From NCBI RefSeq assembly GCF_006442315.1, contig NZ_VFVY01000007.1, positions 124,001 to 188,000 on the forward strand: a stretch of 64,000 nt of DNA, written 5' to 3'. Positions 52,101 through 62,800 of the stretch are shown piece by piece; the stretch's first letter is position 1, and the number at the start of each line of letters is the position of its first letter. The notes under the pieces are model-generated. The model worked only from the letters and a program-made list of their open reading frames with translations. It did not search any database and was not told where the DNA came from. The position numbers and the translations under genes were made by a program. This DNA is from Mesorhizobium sp. B2-3-4. GTDB taxonomy: Bacteria > Pseudomonadota > Alphaproteobacteria > Rhizobiales > Rhizobiaceae.

Positions 52101-54626
52101 CTCGTCATCGGCGAAATCGGGACGGATGCCGATCATATGGCCTTGCGGGCGGATGCCAATGTTGAGCGAGCGCTCGATGGCGCGGCCGCCGGTTTCGCGC
52201 ATACGCACCGTCACCTTGCCGTTGACCAGCTTGGTGGTCGAGGGCAACTGGTCGACGGTGACAGGGAAGGTCGCCTTGCCGTCATCGCCTACCAGCGGCA
52301 GGCCGGTGAGCGGCGTGACCGTGGGCTCGGCCGACTGCTCGTCGGCGAGGCCGAAGGAAAAGTTGGGGAAACGGTCCCAGTCGCGCGACGTCGACAGCGT
52401 CAACTCGCCCTCCAGCGCCAGGCCGGCCGCCGGCGCGCCGTAAAGGAAGCGCCCGTCAATGTTGATGTTGGCGGTTTCGCCGCGCGCAATCTCCTGCTTG
52501 TCGGCCTTCATGTCGAATTCGATGCGATCCGGCACGAAGTCCTCGACCAGGAACATCTGGCTGGCAACCGCCGGCTGCTTGGGATCGGTGTAGATCGACA
52601 CCGACCATGTTCCGCGCATGGCGTTGGGTTCGAGCGCCAGGTCGACGGCGTGGCCGCCGGCCGATACGCCGTCGCTGACGATGCGACGGTCCTCGACGCC
52701 ATCGGGGCGCGAGAAGATGAAGGTGAGCGGCAGGTTGTCGACCGCCTTGGCCGCGCCGTCGCGGGCGAGTGCTGCGACATGGACGTCCTCGCCGGCGCGG
52801 TAGATGCCGCGCTCCGTCCAGGCATAGACGTCGAGCGCGCCGGGCGCGGCGCGTCCGGTGACGCCGCGGTCGGACAGGTCGAAGCCGGCCTTGGCCATGT
52901 CGAGGAAGACGAAATCATTGTCGCCCTGCTTGGCCATCAGCACGGCCGGCACCATGCCGCCATCGCCGCGCGTCAGGCCGGGATTGAAGACCGCGTGGCC
53001 GTCGGCATCCGACGTCGCGGTGCCGAGAACCTCGTTGTTCCTGGCAACCAGCGTCAGTTCGGCGCCGGCAATCGGCTTGGCGGAGCCCAGCGAGCGGGCA
53101 AAGACATTGAGCCCGTCCTGGCCGGTATAGGTCGACAGGCCGATGTCGGAGACGACGAACCACTGCGTGGCCATCGAACCGTAGTCGTCGCTCTTGTCGT
53201 TGACGGACTGCGCGGTCAGCACATAGACGCCGGGTTTGCGCTGCGGCAACGCTTCGTCGACCGGGAACGATGTGGTGACTTCCTTGTTGAGGTCGTTGAC
53301 GATGTCGAGCTGACCCTTCCAGACCGGCTCGCCCATCTGCTCGGAAATGTTGGAGATGTCATAGCCATCGAGCTGGTGCAGGAACTGGTAACCCGACAGA
53401 AGCTGCGCCAGCGAGCGGTCGCCGATCCGGTAGAGCTTCATCTCGGCGGCATTCATGTTGACGGTGACGACCGGGATGCCGCGGCGCGCACCGGCCGGCA
53501 GCACGAAGCTGTCACCGGTGAAGCGGGCGGACGGAGCACGGTCCTGCACGTAGATCGACAGCACGGTCGGGGCGGCGGTCACTTCGCCGATCGCGGCCGG
53601 CAGGCCCGCCCGGAAAGTGACGTCATAATGCTGGCCGTGTTCGAGCCCTTCGACGCAGATCTGCTTGTCCTTGGCCTCGACGCCCTTGGGCGGCGCATTG
53701 TCGACAGTCACGAACTGCGCGTAGTCGACGCCGGTCTTGACCAGATCCTCGGAGAATTGCGCGCAGATGCGCGGCGCGCTGGTGTCGGCATCGACGGAAT
53801 GATCGATGACGCGGAACCCCTTGCGGGCCTTGAGATCGGCATAGTCGGCCTGGACCGCGGGCGAGCTTTCCAGGGCAAGGCTGGCCTCATAGGCCTGCAG
53901 CGCCGGCCGGTAGAGATCGCGCTTGTCGAGGCCGTTGCCGAGCAGCGCCAGCACTTCGGCACGCGTCTTGGTGGTGCGCAAAAGCTTGTAGGCGTTGAAG
54001 GCCGCCGAGGTGCCGTTCATCGGCAAGGTAGAGGCTTCGGTGGTGTTGGCCGCCGGCTGCACGGCCAGCGTTTCGCGCGCCAGGTTGAGCCAGAGCTGGC
54101 CGTCGTCGGGCAGCACCGAGACGGCGGATTCGTATTTCTGCATGGCGGAGCGGTGGTCGCCGGTCAGCACGGCCTGCTCGGCCGCAGAAAGCAGCGCCGC
54201 CATGCCCTCGGTCGGCTTGTCGAAGGCCGGGCCAAGCAGCTTGTTGCGGTATTGCTGGGCCTGGTCGGCCATCCAGTTGGGGAAAAAGGCGAGTTCCGGC
54301 GGCGCGCCGATGTCGGGGTCGCCGTCTATGTTGACGATCTTGCCGGCGACGGCGCCATTGAAGGTTTTCAACTGGTTATAGTCGGATTTGAGAAAGCACC
54401 ATTTTGCCTTGGTATTGTAGGTGAAGGCGCGGCAGGCCGGATCGCCAAGACATGTCGTCTTGCACTGGTCGAGCGTTACATTCTGGTCGGACCTGAGGTC
54501 GAAGCCGAAATAATCGGAATTGTCCGTCGTTGCGATTCGCCGGGCTTCGGCCGATTGCGCGACACCGCTCCAGGCGAAGAAGAGAAGGACGAGAACCGAC
54601 AGACCACGAGCCGCGCGCATTGCCAT
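49146..54626 (-). CDS. Alpha-2-macroglobulin family protein with N-terminal PAN domain
   Basis: 1826 residues. Signal peptide (LSVLVLLFFAWSGVAQSAEA) with no lipobox cysteine visible. A PAN/apple-like domain (about 30-95) with Cys55, Cys59, Cys65 and Cys77 (CKTTCLGDPAC...WC) precedes the macroglobulin body. The bait and MG domains end in the thioester region YGCAEQTTSRAMP, with Cys1378 and Gln1381 forming the reactive bond. Bacterial macroglobulins trap host or rival proteases and, with PbpC, guard damaged peptidoglycan. Length exceeds the E. coli YfhM (1653) by the PAN part and inserts. ATG 54626 follows GGAGGG closely; a second ATG two codons on is possible. Confidence 0.92.
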   Translation of the reverse strand: MAMRAARGLSVLVLLFFAWSGVAQSAEARRIATTDNSDYFGFDLRSDQNVTLDQCKTTCLGDPACRAFTYNTKAKWCFLKSDYNQLKTFNGAVAGKIVNIDGDPDIGAPPELAFFPNWMADQAQQYRNKLLGPAFDKPTEGMAALLSAAEQAVLTGDHRSAMQKYESAVSVLPDDGQLWLNLARETLAVQPAANTTEASTLPMNGTSAAFNAYKLLRTTKTRAEVLALLGNGLDKRDLYRPALQAYEASLALESSPAVQADYADLKARKGFRVIDHSVDADTSAPRICAQFSEDLVKTGVDYAQFVTVDNAPPKGVEAKDKQICVEGLEHGQHYDVTFRAGLPAAIGEVTAAPTVLSIYVQDRAPSARFTGDSFVLPAGARRGIPVVTVNMNAAEMKLYRIGDRSLAQLLSGYQFLHQLDGYDISNISEQMGEPVWKGQLDIVNDLNKEVTTSFPVDEALPQRKPGVYVLTAQSVNDKSDDYGSMATQWFVVSDIGLSTYTGQDGLNVFARSLGSAKPIAGAELTLVARNNEVLGTATSDADGHAVFNPGLTRGDGGMVPAVLMAKQGDNDFVFLDMAKAGFDLSDRGVTGRAAPGALDVYAWTERGIYRAGEDVHVAALARDGAAKAVDNLPLTFIFSRPDGVEDRRIVSDGVSAGGHAVDLALEPNAMRGTWSVSIYTDPKQPAVASQMFLVEDFVPDRIEFDMKADKQEIARGETANINIDGRFLYGAPAAGLALEGELTLSTSRDWDRFPNFSFGLADEQSAEPTVTPLTGLPLVGDDGKATFPVTVDQLPSTTKLVNGKVTVRMRETGGRAIERSLNIGIRPQGHMIGIRPDFADDEVPQGGTAKFSLIAVDPDGKREALKGAQWSLVKVERNYQWYRSNNSWNYEPVTLTKSIANGQIDLGADGDATVSVPVDWGQYRFEVETADPEGPATSYEFDAGWYVASTTTETPDGLEIALDKDNYAAGEVAKLKVSPHFAGELLINIGSDKLLKTITATVPAGGSTVDIPVGDDWGAGAYVTATLFRPGDAQESRMPARAIGVKWLTVDPGAKKLAVTLTPPEKTMPRQQLSIPVSVAGVQPGTNAYVTVAAVDVGILNLTNYKAPDPENWFFGQRMLGMEIRDIYGRLIDGSLGTTGKLRTGGDGANMQTQGSPPTEKLVAFFSGIVQLDADGKARIDFDIPQFNGTVRVMAVAWTKEAVGHAQSDVIVRDPVVITAGLPRFLAPGDNAVMRLDVADTDGPAGDYALSIDTTGDLSTGDKPLPQKLTLAQGKRQTLTVPLIARTPGNASLTIKLAHADGTKVEQTLYVPVRPAQLPVTTRLVVDLKGNGGALRVDKELLAASLLDGASVSVGVSQAAAFDVPSLLMTLDRYPYGCAEQTTSRAMPLLYVNEMASGIGMESDPDLHGRIQDAIYKVLSYQSSSGSFGLWGPGSGDLWLDAYVSEFLTRAREQKYDVPSLAMNQALNNLQNSLGYDQSVQDRGSEIAYALYVLARNKKASIGDLRYYADTQLEAFSSPMAVAQLAASLALYGDTQRSEATFKTALQLAKSQTDYDWYRSDYGSALRDGAAMLSLAAESKPVSTIVPELIKLVTRERAEVRWTSTQDDSWMLLAARALKEGNDSITLTVNGAPHSGGYSNQVNGSELVDSPLEIANTGKTPLQAVVTTVASPIQPLPAGGDGFTIERTYYKLDGTEANVTEATQNERYVVVLKVTEQNSWPSRLLVTDLLPAGFEIDNPGLVSSAQLTNFSWLAQTDAAHLEFRDDRFVAAFNPADGDHDHNLTLAYVVRAVTPGTYAHPAATVEDMYRPQFSARTATGMMEIKAP

Positions 54627-54906
54627 AACACCCTCCAGACAAGTGCAAACGTCCGGGCATGTTCAAGCTTCAGCCGGGCTTGTCAACGCGCGAACGCGGC
54701 AGGTGCCGCCTGCCAACGGTTTATTTTCCGGCCAAGTGCCGGTATGCGAACAGTAACCTCCATAGGACAGGGGATCACGCTTTCTTGCGACGACGCAGAA
54801 GGTGTGAATTCCAAGCCCGTCCTATTTCAGACAATTGGATTGTGGCCCCTTTACGAGCGCTTCAGAACTTCATTCCAATTTTAGGTTTAGGAACTAGGTT
54901 GTCTTA

Positions 54907-56835
54907 ATGCCGGCGCATGAAAAGCAGATGTCAGGAGGGAAAGCGCCAGGGCGCGTCCTTCCGCGCGCCCTGCTTTTTGCCATGATGTGCTCGACCGTGC
55001 TGCTCTGCGAATCGAGGCACGCGGCCGCGTTCGAGCTTTTCGGCATCAAGCTTTGGGGGTCGTCCGACAACGACGACGCCGACATTGTCGATCCGCTGCG
55101 CTACACGGTCACCATCTCGGCACCCGACGCCGACAAGGACCTCGTCAAGAAGCTCGAAAACGCTTCGGCGCTGAAGGGCGACGAGGACCGGCCGGTCTCG
55201 GGCTCGCTCGGGCTGATGGCCAAGGCGCGCGGCGACCGCGAGCAACTGGTCGCGGCGCTTTATGCCGATGCCCGCTATGAAGGCGTCGTCACCATTACCA
55301 TCGACGGCAAGCCGCTCGACGAATTGCCGCCGGACGCCGAGTTCAAGGGACCGCAGCCGATCCCGGTCGCGATCGACATTGCCGCCGGCCCCAAATTCAC
55401 CCTCGGCAACATCCGGCTGGAGGGCGACGCGGCGGGGCTGATGAGCGCCGATTATGGGCTGATTGCGGGTGGCGACGCCGGATCGGGCGCAGTCCTGAAG
55501 GCCGAGGCGTTGATCGTGCGGACGCTGAAGGAGCAAGGCAGGCCGCTGGCCAAGGTGACCGACCGTCAGATCGTCGCCGACCACGCCAGTTCGACACTCG
55601 ACGTGACGCTGACAGTCGCGGCCGGGCCGGTGGCGGGCTATGGCGCGACCACGGTGGAAGGCACCGAGAAGGTCGACCGCGACTTCACCGAATACATGAC
55701 CGGGCTGAAGCGCGGCCGGCAATATTCACCGCAGGAGATCAGCGACGCGCGCGACAGACTGCTGGCGCTCGAGGTGTTCAACAGCGTAACGTTCAAGGAA
55801 GCCGACAAGCTCGATGCCGACGGCAACATCCCGATCGGCGTCCAGGTCAGCGAGCGCAAGCCGCGCTATTTCGGAGCGGGCGCCACATTTTCCAACACCG
55901 AAGGCCTTGGCCTGGAAGGCTATTGGGGGCATCGCAACCTGTTCGGCCACGCCGAAAAGCTGCGCATCGACGGCGCCATAAGCGGCATCGGCAGCAACAA
56001 TCTGTCCGAACTCAACTACAATGCCGGCATCATGTTCGAGAAACCCGGCGTGATCGGGCCGGCGTCGAAGTTCTTCGCCAGCGTCAAGACGGTGCTGGAG
56101 CATCCGGACGCCTACGACCATTTCTCGGTCAAGGGCAGCACCGGCCTCTCCTATGAACTCGACAAGAAGCAGACCGTGTCGGCGGAAGTGGCGCTCGACT
56201 ACTCACGCATCCACGACGCCTTCGGCAAGCACAAATACCTGATCGCCAGCATTCCGCTGCAATATGTCTACGATAACAGGGACAACCGGCTCAATCCGAC
56301 CAGTGGTTTCCGTGTTCTCGCTTATGCCGAGCCGAGCTACGACATATTGAGCGGTGCCGCCTTCCTCAAGCTGAAGGGCGAGGGATCGGCCTATCAGTCG
56401 CTGGACACTGCCTCGAAATTCGTGCTGGCCGAGCGCGTCGCGGCCGGCTCGATCGTCGGCACGGGGCTCGAGAACGTGCCGGCCGACCGGCGCTTCTATT
56501 CCGGCGGCGGCGGCTCGGTGCGCGGCTATGCCTATCAGGGCATCGGCCCCAAGGACTTCACCGGCCAGCCGATCGGCGGCCTTTCCTTCTTCGAGACCTC
56601 GGTCGAGATGCGCATCGCCGTCACCGACACGATCGGCATCGTGCCGTTCGTCGACGCCGGCACAGTGTCGACCAAGTCGGTTCCCAATTTCTCGGATGTG
56701 AAGGTCGGCGCCGGCGTCGGCCTGCGCTATGTCACGCCGTTCGGCCCGCTGCGCATCGACGCCGCGGTGCCGCTCAACCGCGACCCTGGTGATCCGCGTT
56801 TCGGCATCTATGCCGGCATTGGCCAGGCGTTCTGA
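54907..56835 (+). CDS. tamA: TamA, outer-membrane Omp85-family translocation protein
   Basis: 642 residues. A signal-like N-terminus (PRALLFAMMCSTVLLCESRHAAA) is followed by three POTRA-type domains (about 65-330; IPVAIDIAAGPKFTLGNIRL and DFTEYMTGLKRGRQYSPQEI) and a 16-strand beta-barrel (about 330-642). VRGYAYQGIGPKDF carries the conserved VRGY-type motif of the Omp85 barrel, and the chain ends IYAGIGQAF. TamA and TamB connect outer and inner membranes for insertion of autotransporters and other outer-membrane proteins. Start ATG 54907 or ATG 54928; ribosome sites are weak for both. tamB follows after two bases. Confidence 0.93.
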   Translation: MPAHEKQMSGGKAPGRVLPRALLFAMMCSTVLLCESRHAAAFELFGIKLWGSSDNDDADIVDPLRYTVTISAPDADKDLVKKLENASALKGDEDRPVSGSLGLMAKARGDREQLVAALYADARYEGVVTITIDGKPLDELPPDAEFKGPQPIPVAIDIAAGPKFTLGNIRLEGDAAGLMSADYGLIAGGDAGSGAVLKAEALIVRTLKEQGRPLAKVTDRQIVADHASSTLDVTLTVAAGPVAGYGATTVEGTEKVDRDFTEYMTGLKRGRQYSPQEISDARDRLLALEVFNSVTFKEADKLDADGNIPIGVQVSERKPRYFGAGATFSNTEGLGLEGYWGHRNLFGHAEKLRIDGAISGIGSNNLSELNYNAGIMFEKPGVIGPASKFFASVKTVLEHPDAYDHFSVKGSTGLSYELDKKQTVSAEVALDYSRIHDAFGKHKYLIASIPLQYVYDNRDNRLNPTSGFRVLAYAEPSYDILSGAAFLKLKGEGSAYQSLDTASKFVLAERVAAGSIVGTGLENVPADRRFYSGGGGSVRGYAYQGIGPKDFTGQPIGGLSFFETSVEMRIAVTDTIGIVPFVDAGTVSTKSVPNFSDVKVGAGVGLRYVTPFGPLRIDAAVPLNRDPGDPRFGIYAGIGQAF

Positions 56836-56837
56836 CA

Positions 56838-59800
56838 ATGAAGATGGTCTGGCGCATCCTTCGCATTGTCCTCTACACGCTGCTGATCGTGGTCGCGGGC
56901 GCCATTGGCGCGTTGATCGTGCTGACCAAGACCGAGCGCGGGCGCGACAATCTCGCCGGGATCGTTTCGCGGCTCGCCTCCAGCGACGACCGCAAGGTCA
57001 CCGTCAGCGGCATCGACGGCATCTGGTCGGGTAATCTCAGCGTCGACCATGTCGTGCTGGAGGACCGCGAGGGCGCCTGGCTGGTGGCGCGAAAAGTCGC
57101 CGTCGACTGGTCGCCGACGGCGCTGCTGTCGAAAAGCTTCAGTGCCGACCGTATCGCCGCCGGGCGCATCGAACTGGCGCGCCTGCCGGTGGCCGGTTCG
57201 CAGCCGCCGGCGCAGGGCGGCACGACGACGCTGCCGGTCTCCATCGACATCAGGCAGATCGACCTGCCGGAAATCGCGCTTGGCGAGCAACTGGCCGGCA
57301 GCGGCATCGCCGAGCTCGCGGCCAAGGGAATGCTCAAGGCCGACGCCGCACCGCTGGCGGTCGAGACGACGCTCGACATCAGCCGCCACGACGGCAAACA
57401 GGGCAATGTCGATGCCAAGATCCATTTCGCACCCGCCGACAACAAGCTGGACCTCGACCTCAAGGCGTCGGAGCCGGCCGGCGGCATCATCGCCAACCTG
57501 CTCAAGCTGCCGGATGCACCACCGGTCGATATCGTGGTCTCGGGCAGTGGGCCGCTTGCCAACTGGAGCGGTGTCGGCACCTTCCTCGTCGACCACCAGA
57601 TCGTCACCCAGCTTACCGGCCGCCACCAGCTCACCGACAAGGGCAACCATGTCGAGGCGAAGGGCGACGGCGATTTCGCGCGCTTCCTGCCTGAAAATCT
57701 GAAGCCTTTGTTTGCCGGCAGGACCAGCTTCGATGTCGCAGGCACGGCAACCACCGCCGGCGGCATCAGTGTCGATCGCGCCAGCATCGAAAGCGATGCC
57801 GTGCATGGCACGGCCAAAGGGATCGCCGATCCCGCCGGGGCCAGCGATCTCTCGATCGAACTCGCCGCCAAGGGCCCGCCCGTGGTGATCAGCGTCGGCA
57901 GCAAGGCACAGCCGATCACGCTGGCGATCAAGAACGCCACCGCGCGCGCCTTCGGCGATGGCAAGGCGCCGATCGTCGACATTGGCGCCTCCTTCGTTTC
58001 GATCGTCGCCGGCGGCACGCGGCTCGACGATCTGGCGGCGCAAATCCATTCCGATGGTTTCGATATCCAGAATCGCGCCGGGCCGGTTACGGTCAAGCTG
58101 GAGGCGGGCGGCCTGAAAAGCGACGTCGCGACGTTGGCGCCGCTGATCACCGGCAAGGTCGATGTCGATCTGGCCGGCTCGGTCAGCAAGGACGCCATCG
58201 CCATCGATCAGGGTACGCTGCGCTCCGACGCGCTCAATGCGTCGCTGACGGCGACCGTGGCGCTGGCCGACATGTCGATGCAACTCAAGATGAATGCCGA
58301 CGCCGTGGCGACCGCATTCCCGCAGCAGATCGCCTCGGTGCTCGGCGGGCGGGTGAAATTCTCGGCCACGGCATCGCGCGATCCGCAGGGGTCTTTCGCC
58401 GCGAACTCGATCGAACTCACTTCGGGATCGCTCAGCGCCAGCGGCACGGCCAGCATGCAAGGCACGGACATCCAGGCCGACATCAAAGGCAAGCTGGGCG
58501 ACGTTTCGGTGTTGTCGCCGACGGTCGGCGTGCCGGTTGCAGGCGGCGTCGATTTCGCGCTGTCGGCGACCGGCGCGATCACGGCGCCGGATTTCACCGT
58601 CAGCGCCGACAGCGACAGCCTGACCGCTTCAGGCCGCACGGTGAAGGCGATCAAGCTCTCCGCCAGCGGCAAGGCCGATATAACAAGCCCTTCCGCCAAC
58701 GTCTCGCTGACCGGCGCCGTCAACGAGCAGCCGCTCGATATCAAGGCGGCCCTGGTGACCAGCGAAGGCAAGCGCTCGATCAACGGCTTCCTGGTCTCGC
58801 TCGGCGACAACAAGGTCTCGGGCGACCTGACGCTGGACGACAAGTTCATGCCGCTCGGCACGCTGACGCTCGCCGCACCGGCGATCGACCAGCTGGCCGC
58901 ACTTGCCGGTCAGGCGGTGACCGGCGACATCAACGGCACCATCCAGTTCGCCAAGGACGGCGACGCGCCTTCCATTGCCATCGACGCCAGGAGCACGTCG
59001 GTCGCGCGCGGCGAGGTGACGGCGAAGGCGATCGCCATCAACGCGCTGATCGCCAATTATCTCAAGGCGCCGGCGATCTCGGGCACCATCAAGGCCGATG
59101 CGGTCACGTCCGGAAGCACCGAGATCGGCGGCATCGGCGTCGATCTCAAGCGCGACGGCGACTGGACCGATTTCACCGGCGGCGCCACGATCGCGGGCAT
59201 TCCGGCGACCGCTGCCGGCCGAGTGAAGATCGCCGGGGGCACCACGAGCGTCGAGATCGGTTCGGGCGAAGCCACCATTCGCGGCATCAAGGCGGCGATT
59301 GCCGAACCGTCGGCTTTGACCATCGCCAACGGCACGGCCAACATCGACAAGCTGGCGCTCGACATTGGCGGCGGCCGGGTGGCGCTGTCGGGCAGTGCCG
59401 GCGAGACGCTCGATCTTACGGCGCAGGTCTCCGCTTTGCCCGCCGCCCTTGCCAATGCGTTTTCGCCTGGCCTGGATGCCGCTGGAACGCTTGACGGTAT
59501 CGCCGAAGTAAGCGGAGCGCCGGCCGCTCCCGACATAAGGTTCAACGCGAAACTGACCGGTGCCGAGACCAGCCAGACCAGGCAGGCAGGGCTCGGACAA
59601 CTCGCCATCGATGCGGCCGGCAGCTACACGATTGCCGGCGGCGTCGCCCTCGACCATGCGACGCTTTCCGGCGACAAGGTTTCCGGCCAGGCCACCGGCA
59701 CCATCAATCCGAACGGGACCAGCGATTTCGCCATCGACCTGACCTCGTCCGGCCCCAGCCTGCCGTTGACGGTCGGAAGCGCCGAGAGCCCGGTCAAGAT

Positions 59801-62800
59801 CGAGGTCAGGTCGGTATCGGCCAAGATTGCCGGCGAAAGCACGCGTGCCCGGCTGGACCTTTCCGCGATCCTGCCCTCCGTCACCACCAGCCCGGCCAAG
59901 GTGGACGGGCTGACCCTGGCGCTGCATTCGGACGCGTTCGATCTCGCGAATCGCGCCGGGGCCGTTTCCGGAACGATGTCCGTGGACAAGGTCGGGCTCG
60001 ACAATCCCACGATTGCGCCGCTCATCGCCGGCAAGGTGACGGCCGCCCTCAACGCGCGTCTGAGCGCCGACGCTGTCGCCATCGACAGCGGCTCGCTGAA
60101 AAGCGATGCGCTGAGCAGCCAGGTCGCCGGCCAGGTGTCGTTGCGTGACGGTGCCATCGATCTCAAGCTGAATGCGGACGCGCCAGCCTCGGCCTTGCCG
60201 GCGGCGGCGCGCGGCATGCTTGGCGAACGCGCGCGGATAAGCGCCGCGCTGAAACGCGACCCCAACGGCAGTATCAGTGTCGATGGGCTGAAGCTGGTCT
60301 CTGGAGGACTGACCGCACAGGGGCAGGCGAGCCTTGCCGACAACAAGGTGGCCGCCGACATTAGCGGCGCCCTTGCCGACATCTCGCCGCTGTCGAAGGA
60401 CGCCAGGGGCGCGATTGCCTTCGCGCTGAACGCGCAAGGGCCGGCCATGGCGCCCGATTTGTCGCTGACGGTCAACAGCGATCGCCTTGTCGTGGCCGAG
60501 CGCGAGATTACCGGGCTGAAGCTCACCGCCAGCGGCAAGGCGGACGCCGCCAATCCGGCGGCCAATGTGCAGCTGACCGGCAATGTCGCGGGACAGCCGC
60601 TGCAAGGCAGCGCCGTGCTGGCGACGGCGGACGGCAGGAGCGCCATCAACGGCCTGCTCCTTTCGCTCGGCAAGAACAGGATATCCGGCGACCTGGCGCT
60701 GGACGACAAATTCGAGCCCGAAGGCACGATCTCGCTCGATCTGCCCGATATCGGGCCGCTGGCCGCGCTGGCGCTGGAGAAGGCCGAGGGCGACGTGCGC
60801 GGCACCATTGCGTTCTCGAAGAACGGCGGCGTACCCCAGGTCATCGTCAAGGCGGCAACCGGCTCGATCGTGCGTGGCGACCTCCAGGCCAAGGCCGTCT
60901 CGGTCGACGCGCTGATCGCCAACTATCTGGCGGCGCCGGTGATCTCCGGGAAAGTGCGCGCCGATACCATCACCTCGGGCGGCACCGTGATCAGCGGCAT
61001 CGACGTCGACCTCAAGCGCGACGGCGACTGGACCGGCTTTTCCGGCGGCGCCACGGTCAAGGGCATTCCGGCCAGGGCCGCCGGACGCGTCAAGGTGGCC
61101 GGCGGCACCACCACCATCGAGCTCGCTTCGGGGCAGGCGACCGTCCAGGGCATCAAGGCGGCCATCGCCCAGGCCTCGACCGTCAGCATCGCCAACGGCA
61201 CGACAAGCCTGGACAGGCTGGTGCTCAACCTGGGCGGCGGCACCGCGACGGTCACCGGCAAGGTCGGGCAGGCGCTCGACATCAACGCCGTGCTGGCGCG
61301 CGTGCCGATGTCGCTCGCCAACAGCTTCTCGCCCGGGCTCGATGCCGCCGGGTCCATCTCCGGCACCGTGAAGGTGACGGGCGCGCCGACGAACCCCAAC
61401 GTCGCCTTCAAGATAGACGCGGCCGGCGTGCAGACCTCGCAAACCCGTGGCGCGGGCGTCGGCGCGGTGAGCGTATCCTCGTCGGGCACCTTTGCCGGCA
61501 ACAAGCTGACCTTCGATGCCAATGTCAGCGATGGGGCCGGGCTTGGGCTGAAGGGCGGCGGTTCGGTGACGACGGCCGGCACGCCGGCGCTGGTGCTCGA
61601 CTTCAACGGCGCGGTGCCGTTCGGCCTGCTCGCCGACAAGCTTGCCGCGCAAGGCCTGTCGCTGACTGGTACCGCCAGCGTCAACGTCCAGGTCCGCGGT
61701 CCGGCGACATCGCCCGTCATCGGCGGCAGCGTCAAAACCTCGGGCGCGCGGCTGGTCGACGCGCGCTCCGGCCTTGCCGTCAACGATATCGCGGCCGACG
61801 TCTCGATCGGCAATGGCGTTGCCCGGATAAACCGGTTGACCGGTACGCTGTCGACGCGCGGCAGCCTGTCGGCCAGCGGCACGGTCGGCATCAATCCGGC
61901 GCAAGGGTTTCCGGCCGACCTGTCAATCAAGCTTACCGATGGCCGCTACACGGATGGACGCGTGGTCACCGCCAACCTCGGCGGCGACCTGACGATCAAG
62001 GGTCCGCTTGTCTCGGCACCGGCGATTGCCGGCACGGTCAACCTCGCCAAGACAGTCATCACGGTTCCCGACAAACTGCCCGGTTCGCTGTCGGCGCTCG
62101 ACGTCAAGCACAAGAATGCGCCGGGGCCGGTCAGGGCGCAGGACAAGGCGTTGCGTCCGGCAACGACATCAGGCAAGGGCGGCGGCAGCGGCCTCGCGCT
62201 CGATGTCACCGTCAACGCGCCGAACCAGATCTTTATCCAGGGCCGGGGCGTCGACGCCGAACTCGGCGGTTCGCTCAGGCTGACAGGCCCGGCCTCGTCG
62301 CCGCAAGCCGTCGGCACCTTCACCTTGCAGCGCGGCCGGCTGTCGATCCTCGGCAAGCGGCTGACCTTCACCGAGGGTACGGTCGGGTTTTCGGGGTCGC
62401 TGGTGCCTTACCTCAACCTGACGGCAACGACGACCACGACCGGCGCCACGGTCACCATCGTGGTGTCGGGTGAGGCGACCAATCCGAAATTCACCTTCTC
62501 ATCGGTGCCGGCGCTGCCAGAGGACGAGGTGCTGGCGCAATTGATCTTCGGCCGCTCGATGTCGAACCTGTCGCCGCTGCAGATCGCGCAACTGGCGGAG
62601 GCAGCCGCGCAATTGGCCGGCGTCGGCGGTTCGACGTCGCTGCTCGAAAACCTGCGCAGCGCCATCGGCGTCGACGATCTCGACGTCACCACCGACGACC
62701 AGGGCGGCACGGCCGTCTCGGCCGGCAAATACCTCAACGACCGCACCTATGTGACGATCCAGAAAGGCGACAAACCGGGCTCCGGCAAGGCGACCATCGA

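Noticed and set aside
50676..54884. 1402-codon open frame opposite the macroglobulin gene
   Set aside because: High-GC codon bias leaves the complementary frame open; the translation is His/Arg/Gly-rich without domains, signal peptide or ribosome site, and the sense strand has unmistakable macroglobulin motifs.
58629..61904. 1091-codon open frame opposite tamB
   Set aside because: Same third-position GC effect; Arg/Asp/His-rich without recognisable motifs, fully inside a clear tamB.
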